Assembly: GCA_023437745.1 (NCBI GenBank)
Contig: JAEZFI010000113.1
Span: forward strand, 1 to 7,549
Source of the DNA: Actinomycetes bacterium
GTDB lineage: Bacteria > Actinomycetota > Acidimicrobiia > Acidimicrobiales > Microtrichaceae
Length of the DNA: 7,549 nucleotides
Direction: 5' to 3'
Shown in pieces: positions 1 through 5,997 of the stretch (its first letter is position 1; every line of letters starts with the position of its first letter). The translations under genes were made by a program, and so were the position numbers. The notes below the pieces were generated by a model. The model worked only from the letters and a program-made list of their open reading frames with translations. It was not told the DNA's origin and did not search any database.

Positions 1-230
1 AGGGGTTCGCCTCGGTGGTCCTGGCCTGGGCGCGCGTGGTCGGGGCCGACCTCGACCGGACCAACCCCAACGGCGGCGCGATCGCCCTCGGCCACCCGCT
101 CGGAGGCACCGGAGCCTTCCTCGTCACGAAGGCACTCCACGAGCTGGAACGGACCGATGGAACGAATGCGCTCATCTCGATGTGCTGCGGTGGCGGCCTC
201 GGCACCGGCACCGTCCTCCGGCGCATCTGA
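1..230 (+). CDS. Thiolase (acetyl-CoA acetyltransferase family), C-terminal fragment
   Basis: This is the last 75 or so residues of a thiolase; the start lies left of the window and the frame is open to the edge, reading GFASVVLAW upstream of the first in-window GTG. Thiolases condense two acyl-CoAs or cleave 3-ketoacyl-CoA, in the cytoplasm. Two family signatures are visible: the NPNGGAIALGHPLGGTGA block, whose GHP histidine is an active-site residue, and the terminal MCCGGGLGTGTVL block, which carries the catalytic C-x-GGG-x-G cysteine. The protein ends normally with RRI and TGA, so it is cut only by the window. The substrate cannot be told from this fragment; biosynthetic and beta-oxidation thiolases share these motifs. 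The next gene begins about 16 bp downstream on the same strand. Confidence 0.93.
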   Translation, partial: GFASVVLAWARVVGADLDRTNPNGGAIALGHPLGGTGAFLVTKALHELERTDGTNALISMCCGGGLGTGTVLRRI

Positions 231-246
231 CCGTCGGCGCGCACGA

Positions 247-762
247 GTGCGCGTCGTCCACCTGCTCTCGGCCGTCGCTGTCCTCGGGCTCCTGGCCGGC
301 TGCGGCGACGACCCGACGGCCGGGGCTCCCGCCGACCAGGGCGCGGTGCTGGACGCCAACGCGAGCGTGCTCCGGGTCGTGGACGGGGACACGATCGTCG
401 CCTCGATCGGCGGCGACGAGGAGCGCGTCCGCCTGATCGGCATCAACACCCCCGAGAGCGTCGACCCGCGCCGTCCGGTGGAGTGCTACGGCATCGAGGC
501 GTCCGACCACGCGAAGGAGCTCCTCCCGGAGGGCACGGCCATCCGCATCGAGCGGGACGCCGAGGCCAGGGATCGTTACGACCGCCTGCTGGGCTACGTC
601 TACCGGGCGACCGACGGGCTGTTCGTGAACCTCGCCATGGTCGAGGACGGCTACGCACAGGTGATGACCTACCCGCCCAACGTCACCCACACGGCCCAGT
701 TCGTGGCGGCGCAGGCCTCAGCGCGCGAGCGCAGCGTGGGCCTGTGGGGCAACTGCCCCTGA
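247..762 (+). CDS. Thermonuclease (SNase-like) lipoprotein
   Basis: Predicted exported, membrane-anchored nuclease of the staphylococcal nuclease family, 171 aa from the GTG at 247. I chose this start because it gives a compact lipoprotein signal: a short basic start (VRVVH), a hydrophobic stretch, and a lipobox LLAGC with the lipidated Cys at residue 19. The frame stays open up to ATG 157, but that start overlaps the thiolase by 74 bp and adds about 30 non-hydrophobic residues. No clear Shine-Dalgarno sequence precedes 247. After a short linker the SNase core follows, with VVDGDTI (Asp48, equivalent to D21 of S. aureus nuclease), RLIGINTPE (Arg62 for R35, Glu70 for E43) and DRYDRLLGYVY (Arg113 for R87). 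The position of Ca ligand D40 is Asn67. Cys80 (PVECYG) and Cys170 (GNCP) could form a disulphide. Likely role: extracytoplasmic cleavage of DNA or RNA. Confidence 0.88.
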   Translation: MRVVHLLSAVAVLGLLAGCGDDPTAGAPADQGAVLDANASVLRVVDGDTIVASIGGDEERVRLIGINTPESVDPRRPVECYGIEASDHAKELLPEGTAIRIERDAEARDRYDRLLGYVYRATDGLFVNLAMVEDGYAQVMTYPPNVTHTAQFVAAQASARERSVGLWGNCP

Positions 763-786
763 CCCCGTCCCGCGGAACCGGGGGCT

Positions 787-1620
787 TCAGCCGGCGCGTT
801 GGGCCGACTGCAGCGGGCGCCACCCGATCAGGTGCGCGCCGGCGCGGTCCAGCATGGCCTTGACCCCGTGCGGACTGGTCACGAGCGCGAGGTCGTCGAC
901 CCGGGCGGCCCAGTCGGTGCCGATCGCCCGGAGCTCGGGGGTGTCCGCCGCAGGGTGCACGTACACCTCGGTCACGCCCGGTCGGAGGTCGTGCACGGCG
1001 CGCTCGATGGCCTTCCGCGACCCGACCCCGCCCACGTACACGAAGTGGTCCGGGAAGAGCACGCCCTCCTCCGCCGCGAGGTCGCGGAACGGGAACCCGA
1101 CGACCCGATGTGCCGAGGCGCCCGCCATCCGCAGGGGCAGGCCGAAGTCGACCGCCATGTCGAGGTACACGTCGAAGAACTCGGGGCGCAGCTGGAGGGA
1201 CCCCATGTGGCTGTCGAGGTGGGTCACGTCGAAGCCCCACAGGACTGCCCGTTCGATCTGGGCCCGCGACTCGCGCCGGACCTCGTCCAGATCGGCGTGG
1301 TCCCAGAGGTCGGCGAGGGTCCGGGGGAAGCCGCCGTCGCCGTCGTGGAGGGACGGCGCGTGGGTGATGGCGTTCCACCGGTACGTGTCGTACTCGGCGT
1401 TGAGGGTGAGGTGGACCCCGACGTCCTCGCCCCGGTATTCGGACGCCGCGTCCCGGGCCCACGGGCACGGCACCATGAGCGACGCCGCCGTGGCCCAGCC
1501 GGTTCGCAGCGCCTGGTACACGCCCTCGTTGGCGGCCTGGGCCATGCCGAGGTCGTCGCAGTTGACGATGACCACGCGGTCCTCGTCCCCGTACCCGAGG
1601 CGGCGGGCGAGCTCGGTCAT
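787..1620 (-). CDS. YdjC/ChbG-family carbohydrate deacetylase
   Basis: Predicted metal-dependent deacetylase of the YdjC/ChbG/HpnK family, 277 aa, close to the usual length. Known members remove N-acetyl groups from amino sugars such as diacetylchitobiose. The N-terminal VNCDDLGM (Asp22/Asp23) matches the family NADDFG motif. The VGVHLTLN motif supplies His70 and the THLDSHMGS motif His134 and His138; these are the expected metal-site Asp and His residues. VYVHPA (His222) and a C-terminal SPHGVKAMLDRAGAHLIGWR segment also fit the family. There is no signal peptide, so it is cytoplasmic. The ATG at 1620 overlaps the stop of the upstream mca as ATGA, and an AGGGG lies 5 nt before it, pointing to translational coupling. 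The frame is open further upstream to 1989, but that part is the mca shadow. The exact substrate is unknown; the partner gene suggests an amino-sugar conjugate. Confidence 0.88.
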   Translation of the reverse strand: MTELARRLGYGDEDRVVIVNCDDLGMAQAANEGVYQALRTGWATAASLMVPCPWARDAASEYRGEDVGVHLTLNAEYDTYRWNAITHAPSLHDGDGGFPRTLADLWDHADLDEVRRESRAQIERAVLWGFDVTHLDSHMGSLQLRPEFFDVYLDMAVDFGLPLRMAGASAHRVVGFPFRDLAAEEGVLFPDHFVYVGGVGSRKAIERAVHDLRPGVTEVYVHPAADTPELRAIGTDWAARVDDLALVTSPHGVKAMLDRAGAHLIGWRPLQSAQRAG

Positions 1621-2468
1621 CGCAGCCCCTGGAACAGGTCGGTCTCGGGCACGTCGGTGTCCACGTGCGACTTGGCGAGGATGTAGTCGTCCCACGGGTA
1701 CACCTCGGCGGCGACCTCGTCGGACAGCGCGAACCAGAACGGCGACTCGGGATCCACCTGGGTGGCGTGCGCCAGCAGCGCCTGCGAACGCACGGAGTGG
1801 AAGGCGGCGACGTCGACCTTCGTGGTGATCCGGTCGTCCTGACCCATCCGGTCGAGCCACTCGTCGTTGAACGGCGACTCGATGCCCAGCTCGAGCATCT
1901 TGTGGTGCTGCGCCAGGATCCGGGCCTTGGACCACACCGTGTAGTACAGCTTCAGCGGCTGCCACGGCTCGCCGGCGTCGGGATACCACGCGGCGTCGCC
2001 CGCGCGATCGAACGCCAGCATCGAGATGTCGTGAACCCGCAGGTGGTCGGGGTGCGGGTAGTGGCCCTGGTCGTCCGAGTAGGTGACGACGACCTGCGGG
2101 CGGTCCCGCCGGACGATCCGCACAAGGCGCTCGGTGGCCTCGTCGATCGACGCGTTCCAGAAGTTGTCCGGGTCGGCGTTCTCGGGCATGTCGGGCATCC
2201 CCGAGTCGCGGTAGCCGAGGAGCTCGAGCCGGTCGTAGCCGATGACCTCGACGGAGCGCTCCAGCTCGGAGCGTCGGACCGCAGGCAGGTTCTCGACCAC
2301 CTCGGGCCGGTTCATCTTCGGGTTGAGGACCTCACCGAGCTCGCCGCCGGTGCAGCACACGAGCGTGGAGCCGATGCCCTCCGCCACGTAGCGGGCGACG
2401 AGCGACGCGCCCTTGGACGCCTCGTCGTCGGGGTGCGCGTGGACCGTGAGCAGGCGAAGCGGTTCCAT
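1617..2468 (-). CDS. mca: Mycothiol S-conjugate amidase Mca
   Basis: Zinc amidase of the PIG-L/LmbE family, 283 aa; M. tuberculosis Mca is of very similar length. Mca cleaves mycothiol S-conjugates of electrophiles and drugs into a mercapturic acid, which is exported, and GlcN-inositol, which is recycled to mycothiol. Visible motifs are VHAHPDDE (His12 and Asp15, zinc and catalytic residues), TGGELGEVLNP at 40-50, SGMPDMP, and YPHPDHLR at 137-144 with zinc ligand His142. The C-terminal part reads AHATQVDPESPFW, then AEVYPWDDYILAKS, and ends VPETDLFQGLR. That tail separates Mca from the shorter deacetylase MshB. The start at ATG 2468 has a GGAG 8 nt upstream; a GTG one codon earlier is an alternative. 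It overlaps the YdjC deacetylase by 4 bp, and lies 67 bp downstream of the PhoU/TrkA-C gene, possibly in one operon. Confidence 0.92.
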   Translation of the reverse strand: MEPLRLLTVHAHPDDEASKGASLVARYVAEGIGSTLVCCTGGELGEVLNPKMNRPEVVENLPAVRRSELERSVEVIGYDRLELLGYRDSGMPDMPENADPDNFWNASIDEATERLVRIVRRDRPQVVVTYSDDQGHYPHPDHLRVHDISMLAFDRAGDAAWYPDAGEPWQPLKLYYTVWSKARILAQHHKMLELGIESPFNDEWLDRMGQDDRITTKVDVAAFHSVRSQALLAHATQVDPESPFWFALSDEVAAEVYPWDDYILAKSHVDTDVPETDLFQGLR

Positions 2469-2476
2469 CACCTGCG

Positions 2477-2480
2477 CTCC
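2477..2480 (-). promoter_or_regulatory. Ribosome binding site of mca
   Basis: On the minus strand this reads GGAG, followed by an 8-nt spacer and ATG. It supports the ATG at 2468 over the many upstream in-frame codons, which run into the 3' part of the neighbouring gene. The adjacent GTG at 2471 cannot be excluded. Confidence 0.5.
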
Positions 2481-2535
2481 AACGGCTGCGACGCCGCCGT
2501 GATTCCTGCGCGTCCGACCTGGGCCATCGGGCTGC

Positions 2536-3768
2536 TCACCGGCGCACGGACTCGAGCGGCACCAGCTCGGCCTCCCGGTCCTCGTCCTCGACGAACCGCC
2601 ACCCGCAGAGCTCGGCCAGCCGGCCTCGGCCCTCCTGCGGTCCGGTGGCGATGAGCTCGTCGCCGGCCTGGAACGCCACGTAGCTGCGCGGCCGGTACAG
2701 GTAGCGCCCACCCCGCAGGATCGCGAGCACGTGGAACCCCGGCTCGATGTCGAGCTGCATCTCGGCGATCGTCGCCCCGTCGGCGGCCGAGCCGGCGCTG
2801 ATCGGGACCCGCATGACCACCACGTCGGCCTCGCCGAGCGCCATGGCCATGATCGGGTGGAGGTCCCAGTCCTCCCGGATGAGCCACACCATCTGGTTGG
2901 CCTGGTTGCCGAGCGACTCGGCGACGTGCGACAGCTGCAGGAGCCCGCGGAGCGGCGAGGGGTCGACGTCGTCGGCGGCCGCCCGCAGGACCCAGAGCTG
3001 CAGGTGGTCCTTCATGGCGTCCAGGCGGTCGGCGAGGTGCCCGACCTCGGCGGCCAGGCCCGCGTCCCGCAACGCGAGCGCCGAGTAGGCGAGGCCCACC
3101 GCGGCCTCGGAGATGTTCTTCATCTCGACCAGCACGTCGACCGCCCGGTCGAGATCGGTGAGCGCTCCGGTCGTCGCCGCCTTGGGCGGGTCCCAGGTGG
3201 GCGCAGCGGCCAGCTCGTGCAGCCGGACCAGGCCGGCGGGCGAACCCCGGAGGAAGAGCACGTCGCCGGGCAGGATCACCAGCTCGCCGTCGATCTCGGT
3301 GATCCACGAGCGGTCCCGGCGCACGGCCATGACGCGCATGCCGGTCGCGACCGGGAGCTCCATGGCGGACAGCGGACGGTGCGCGAGGTGCGAACCCTCC
3401 CGGACCCACACCCGGTGCGACACCTCCTCCGCGTTCGAGAGGTCGGCGATGAGCTCGGCGGGGATCCCGAGGCGGTGGGTCACGATGCGGGTGATGTCGA
3501 TCGCGGCGTTGCCGATGCCCTCGATCGCCGAGATCACGGCGAGCACCGACGCCATCGCCTCGGCCTCCTTCGGGCGGCGTACGGCGAGGATGCAGACCGC
3601 TCGCATGTCCTGCACGAGGTCGTTGAGCCGCTCCTCGAGCTGGACGACCTCCTCGCACATGCCGGGGTCGTTGAAGTAGACGGCGGCGTAGGCCAGGTCC
3701 GTCATCAGCTCCGAGGTGTCCTTGGCCTCGGCGAGCATGACCCGGAGGCTGCGGGGGCGATCATCCAT
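2536..3768 (-). CDS. Tandem PhoU / TrkA-C (RCK_C) regulatory protein, COG3273 type
   Basis: Soluble protein of 410 aa built as an internal duplication: PhoU-like helical domain (about 8-100), TrkA-C/RCK_C domain (about 118-190), second PhoU-like domain (about 203-300), second TrkA-C domain (about 313-393). The duplication is visible directly: EAKDTSELMTDLAYAAV at 14-30 aligns with EMKNISEAAVGLAYSAL at 215-231, and each is followed by an L-x-x-RL(N/D) segment. The beta-rich halves contain ILPGDVLFLRGSP and FQAGDELIATGP, typical TrkA-C strands. RCK_C domains bind small ligands and gate cation channels or transporters; PhoU domains are helical signalling modules. The likely role is therefore control of a K+ or Mg2+ transporter, but none is encoded in this window. 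It begins at ATG 3768 and lies upstream of mca with a 67-bp gap. Ligand and partner are unknown. Confidence 0.82.
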   Translation of the reverse strand: MDDRPRSLRVMLAEAKDTSELMTDLAYAAVYFNDPGMCEEVVQLEERLNDLVQDMRAVCILAVRRPKEAEAMASVLAVISAIEGIGNAAIDITRIVTHRLGIPAELIADLSNAEEVSHRVWVREGSHLAHRPLSAMELPVATGMRVMAVRRDRSWITEIDGELVILPGDVLFLRGSPAGLVRLHELAAAPTWDPPKAATTGALTDLDRAVDVLVEMKNISEAAVGLAYSALALRDAGLAAEVGHLADRLDAMKDHLQLWVLRAAADDVDPSPLRGLLQLSHVAESLGNQANQMVWLIREDWDLHPIMAMALGEADVVVMRVPISAGSAADGATIAEMQLDIEPGFHVLAILRGGRYLYRPRSYVAFQAGDELIATGPQEGRGRLAELCGWRFVEDEDREAELVPLESVRR

Positions 3769-3779
3769 ATGGTCCCGCC

Positions 3780-3785
3780 AGGATA
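3780..3785 (-). promoter_or_regulatory. Possible -10 element of the PhoU/TrkA-C gene
   Basis: The minus strand reads TATCCT, matching the TANNNT pattern of actinobacterial -10 boxes, 11 nt before the ATG at 3768. Transcription would begin about 5 nt before the start codon, so the message would be almost leaderless. No convincing -35 box is seen. A GGCGGGA close to the ATG could serve instead as a weak ribosome site on a longer transcript. Confidence 0.25.
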
Positions 3786-3838
3786 GGCCCGAACGCTCCG
3801 GCGGCGATCCCCTCCCACCCCAGGCTTTTCGGCGCGGC

Positions 3839-3859
3839 CTGTCCCGTCCGGCGGGACAG
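3839..3859. repeat. Perfect 8-bp inverted repeat, possible operator or hairpin
   Basis: CTGTCCCG and CGGGACAG are exact reverse complements separated by five bases (TCCGG). The element lies in the 117-bp gap between the thioesterase stop (3886) and the PhoU/TrkA-C start (3768), so it is downstream of one minus-strand unit and upstream of the next. No T-run follows on either strand, so it is not a classical intrinsic terminator. A dimeric-repressor operator, or a T-less hairpin terminator, fits equally well. Confidence 0.45.
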
Positions 3860-3885
3860 ATCGCGCCGAGAACGCGATGGGTGGC

Positions 3886-4701
3886 TCAGATGAGCACCGC
3901 GAGCTGGCGGCTCTCGGCGAGGAGGGTGCCCTGGCGGCTCCAGAGGCGGCCGTCCTCGATCGTGTAGCCGTCGGCGGCGTAGGGCGCCACGAACTCGCCG
4001 AGCACGTAGTCGGTCGGGTCCTCGGGGAGCGCACGCACGTGCACGGTCAGGTCGACGGTCGGCACCGCCATCGGCTCGTCGACGACCTCCATCAGCGGAG
4101 GCCACCACGCGTCGGCCAGCGCCACCAGGGCGATCTCGTCGATGTCGGTCGGGTCGAGGTAACGCATCCAGCCGCCGGTGCGGGCGACGCCCGGCTCGTC
4201 GATGCCGCCCATCCGGTTGCCGAACACCGGGAGGTTGGCGAAGTGCTGCCCCATGGGGATGGGGCTGCGCGGCAGCAGCGGCGTGGGGGCGTGCTCGGGA
4301 TCGGGCGCGTCGGGCCGCTCGAGGCGGTCGAACGTGAGGGACTCACGGTGGACACCGAGCGCGGCGACGCCGACCACCACCGGGCGTCCGCCCTGCGTCA
4401 TCCGCAAGGTCACCGACGTGAGCCCCCGGCCCACGCGCTCGACGTCGACGGTCACCTCGCACGGCCCTTCCACCGGTGGGCGCAGGTAGTGGAGGGTGAT
4501 CGAGTGGAGCCGCCGCTCCGAGGTGCCGGCCGCGTCGACGGCGGCCCGGGCGATGATCGCCGCGACGTAGCCGCCGTTCGGTCCCATCACGATCCACCAC
4601 GACGGATCGATGCGTGCCTCGTAGGTGACCCGGTCCCCCGCCCCCGGCTCGGCCGGGCCTTCGACTCGGGTGACGGCGGTGTCGGTCGCGAAGCGGCTCA
4701 T
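3886..4701 (-). CDS. Acyl-CoA thioesterase family protein (double hotdog, TesB-like)
   Basis: Predicted cytoplasmic acyl-CoA thioesterase, 271 aa, the length of a two-hotdog protein. The N-terminal hotdog contains MGPNGGYVAAIIARA (39-53) and the strand LHSITLHYLRPP, both typical of TesB-like N-terminal domains. The C-terminal hotdog contains PTVDLTVHVRALP and the closing SRQGTLLAESRQLAVLI. Such enzymes hydrolyse acyl-CoA to free acid and CoA. The ATG at 4701 overlaps the stop of the upstream acyl-CoA dehydrogenase as ATGA, and no good Shine-Dalgarno sequence precedes it. Translation therefore probably depends on termination of the dehydrogenase. This coupling suggests that it acts on the same acyl-CoA pool, for example to release CoA from a stalled or branched intermediate. 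Chain length and substrate cannot be read from the sequence. Confidence 0.85.
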   Translation of the reverse strand: MSRFATDTAVTRVEGPAEPGAGDRVTYEARIDPSWWIVMGPNGGYVAAIIARAAVDAAGTSERRLHSITLHYLRPPVEGPCEVTVDVERVGRGLTSVTLRMTQGGRPVVVGVAALGVHRESLTFDRLERPDAPDPEHAPTPLLPRSPIPMGQHFANLPVFGNRMGGIDEPGVARTGGWMRYLDPTDIDEIALVALADAWWPPLMEVVDEPMAVPTVDLTVHVRALPEDPTDYVLGEFVAPYAADGYTIEDGRLWSRQGTLLAESRQLAVLI

Positions 4702-5894
4702 GCCGTGAAGAGTTCCATCCCGTCGAGGCCGTCGCGAAACTGCTCGAGGATCCGGCGGGCCGCGGTGTGGATGTGGACCTCGTCCGGACCGTCGTAGATG
4801 CGGCCGAAGCGGGCGGTCCGGTACATGTGCGACAGCGGGGTGTCGTCGGTGAGCCCCGCCGCGCCGTACGCCTGGATCGCCCGGTCGATCACGTTGTGCA
4901 GCATGCGGGCGCCCACGACCTTGATCGTGGCGATCTCGACCCGCGCCTGCTCACCCCGGTCGATCGCCGCGGCGGCGTGGAGCGTCAGCAGGCGCGCCGC
5001 CTGGATCTCGGCGTAGCTCTCGAACACGTGCGACTGCATGAGCTGCTTCGCGGCCAGCGGCTCACCGAACGCGGTGCGGCTGTTGAGGCGCTGGCACAGC
5101 AGCTCGTACGCCCGCTGGGCCTGGCCCAACCACCGCATGCAGTGGAAGATGCGACCGGGCCCCAGGCGCTTCTGGGCGATGACGAACCCGTGGCCCCGGG
5201 GACCGAGGAGGTTGCCGGCCGGCACCCGCACGCCGTCGAGGCGGACCTCGCAGTGCCCGCCCAGGATGCCGAGCACGGGGGTCTCCCGGACGATGGTGTA
5301 GCCGGGCGCATCGGTCGGGACGATGATCATCGAGTAGCCGAGGTACGGCGAGACGTCGTCGTCCTCCGTGCGGCACATCACGGTCGTGTACGCCGCTCGA
5401 TTGGCACCCGTCGTGAACCACTTGTGGCCGTCGACGACCCACTCGTCACCGTCGAGCACCGCCCGAGTCCGCAGCTGCGTCGGGTCGGAGCTGGCCACTT
5501 CGGGTTCGGTCATGGCGAAGCTGGGCGAGATCTCGGAGGCGACGAGTCGCTCGAGGTACGCCGCCCGCCACTCGGGCGAGGCGTACTTGTGGAGCATCAG
5601 GGAGTCCTGCAGCGTGTAGGTGCCGAGCGCGATCTGGCCGTACTCGCTGCGGCCCTGCACCTCGTTCACGTAGACGTAGTCGGCGAAGGGCAGCCCGCCG
5701 CCACCGAGCTCGGTGGGGTGCCCCAACGCCCACAGGCCGGCGGACTTCGCCTCGGCCTGCAGGGAGCGCATCACCGCGACGGCCTCGTCGCCCCCGCGGT
5801 GGAGCAGCGACTCCTGCGGCTCGACCTTCTCGCGCATGAAGGCGAGGACGTCGTCGCGAACCCCTCGGACGTGCTCGGGCACCTCGAAGCTCAT
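4698..5894 (-). CDS. Acyl-CoA dehydrogenase, ACAD10/11-like
   Basis: FAD-dependent acyl-CoA dehydrogenase, 398 aa, full length for the family. It introduces a 2,3-double bond into acyl-CoA and passes electrons to electron-transfer flavoprotein. Domains in order: N-terminal helical (about 1-120), middle beta barrel (about 125-230), C-terminal helical (about 235-390). Motifs include FAMTEPEVASSD (127-138), GHKWFTTGANRA (156-167), KRLGPGRIFHCMRWLG (242-257), AIQAYGAAGL and RIYDGPDEVH (365-374). The GPGRI-HCMR and DGPDEVH pattern resembles the dehydrogenase part of ACAD10/ACAD11 rather than MCAD. At the position of the MCAD catalytic Glu (IYEG) there is Asp368. ATG 5894 was chosen because AAGGAG lies 4 nt upstream; in-frame sequence further upstream is non-coding. 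It overlaps the thioesterase downstream by ATGA and is divergent from the BI-1 gene. Confidence 0.93.
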   Translation of the reverse strand: MSFEVPEHVRGVRDDVLAFMREKVEPQESLLHRGGDEAVAVMRSLQAEAKSAGLWALGHPTELGGGGLPFADYVYVNEVQGRSEYGQIALGTYTLQDSLMLHKYASPEWRAAYLERLVASEISPSFAMTEPEVASSDPTQLRTRAVLDGDEWVVDGHKWFTTGANRAAYTTVMCRTEDDDVSPYLGYSMIIVPTDAPGYTIVRETPVLGILGGHCEVRLDGVRVPAGNLLGPRGHGFVIAQKRLGPGRIFHCMRWLGQAQRAYELLCQRLNSRTAFGEPLAAKQLMQSHVFESYAEIQAARLLTLHAAAAIDRGEQARVEIATIKVVGARMLHNVIDRAIQAYGAAGLTDDTPLSHMYRTARFGRIYDGPDEVHIHTAARRILEQFRDGLDGMELFTA

Positions 5895-5898
5895 CGGA

Positions 5899-5904
5899 CT
5901 CCTT
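5899..5904 (-). promoter_or_regulatory. Ribosome binding site of the acyl-CoA dehydrogenase
   Basis: On the minus strand this reads AAGGAG with a 4-nt spacer to the ATG at 5894. It fixes the start well inside a much longer open frame. Confidence 0.7.
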
Positions 5905-5917
5905 CCCCTGTGAACGC

Positions 5918-5942
5918 CGGCCGGTGCGGCGTCCGCCGGCCG
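5918..5942. repeat. GC-rich inverted and direct repeat in divergent promoter region
   Basis: CGGCCGG (5918-5924) and CCGGCCG (5936-5942) are reverse complements with an 11-nt spacer. The same bases also form a direct repeat, CGCCGGCCG at 5915-5923 and 5934-5942 (19 bp from start to start). In DNA this rich in G and C, such matches can arise by chance. The location between two divergent starts makes a regulator site possible but unproven. Confidence 0.25.
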
Positions 5943-5951
5943 AGGCTGACA

Positions 5952-5957
5952 TATCCT
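5952..5957 (+). promoter_or_regulatory. Possible -10 element for the BI-1/YccA gene
   Basis: TATCCT, within ACATATCCTGAG, is the only AT-rich patch in the 103-bp divergent region and matches the TANNNT pattern. It lies 40 nt before the ATG at 5998, giving a leader of about 34 nt that includes a strong ribosome site. No clear -35 box is seen. The same patch may also serve the opposite promoter. Confidence 0.3.
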
Positions 5958-5964
5958 GAGCCCG

Positions 5965-5979
5965 CGCGCTCGCAGCGCG
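5965..5979. repeat. Perfect 6-bp palindrome in the BI-1 leader
   Basis: CGCGCT-CGC-AGCGCG is a perfect inverted repeat with a 3-nt loop. An overlapping alternative pairing is CTCGC-AGC-GCGAG at 5969-5981. It lies between the putative -10 element and the ribosome site of the plus-strand gene, and could be an operator or a small leader hairpin. Confidence 0.3.
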
Positions 5980-5985
5980 AGGTCC

Positions 5986-5991
5986 AGGAGG
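5986..5991 (+). promoter_or_regulatory. Ribosome binding site of the BI-1/YccA gene
   Basis: A consensus AGGAGG stands 6 nt before the ATG at 5998. It is the strongest ribosome site in the window and fixes the start. Confidence 0.75.
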
Positions 5992-5997
5992 ACACCG

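Noticed and set aside
157..246. The longer ATG start for the thermonuclease lipoprotein, overlapping the thiolase by 74 bp.
   Set aside because: It would put about 30 polar, Arg- and Ala-rich residues before the signal sequence; the GTG at 247 gives a normal lipoprotein signal.
172..690. A 172-codon minus-strand open frame opposite the thermonuclease gene.
   Set aside because: The plus-strand frame carries a lipobox and all SNase motifs; the minus-strand translation shows none.
763..783. Possible terminator hairpin CCCCG...CGGGG between the convergent thermonuclease and YdjC genes.
   Set aside because: The stem is only 5 bp with an 11-nt loop and no T-run. The 24-bp gap is too short and GC-rich to judge.
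2469..2535. Possible terminator or small gene between the PhoU/TrkA-C stop and the mca start.
   Set aside because: Only a 5-bp ACGGC/GCCGT pairing without a T-run is present, and the gap is too short for a credible extra gene; read-through is more likely.
2731..3786. A 351-codon plus-strand open frame opposite the PhoU/TrkA-C gene, and similar long frames at 1665-2654, 854-1828 and 3877-4797.
   Set aside because: Each mirrors a convincing minus-strand gene with family motifs; their translations have no known motifs and biased composition.
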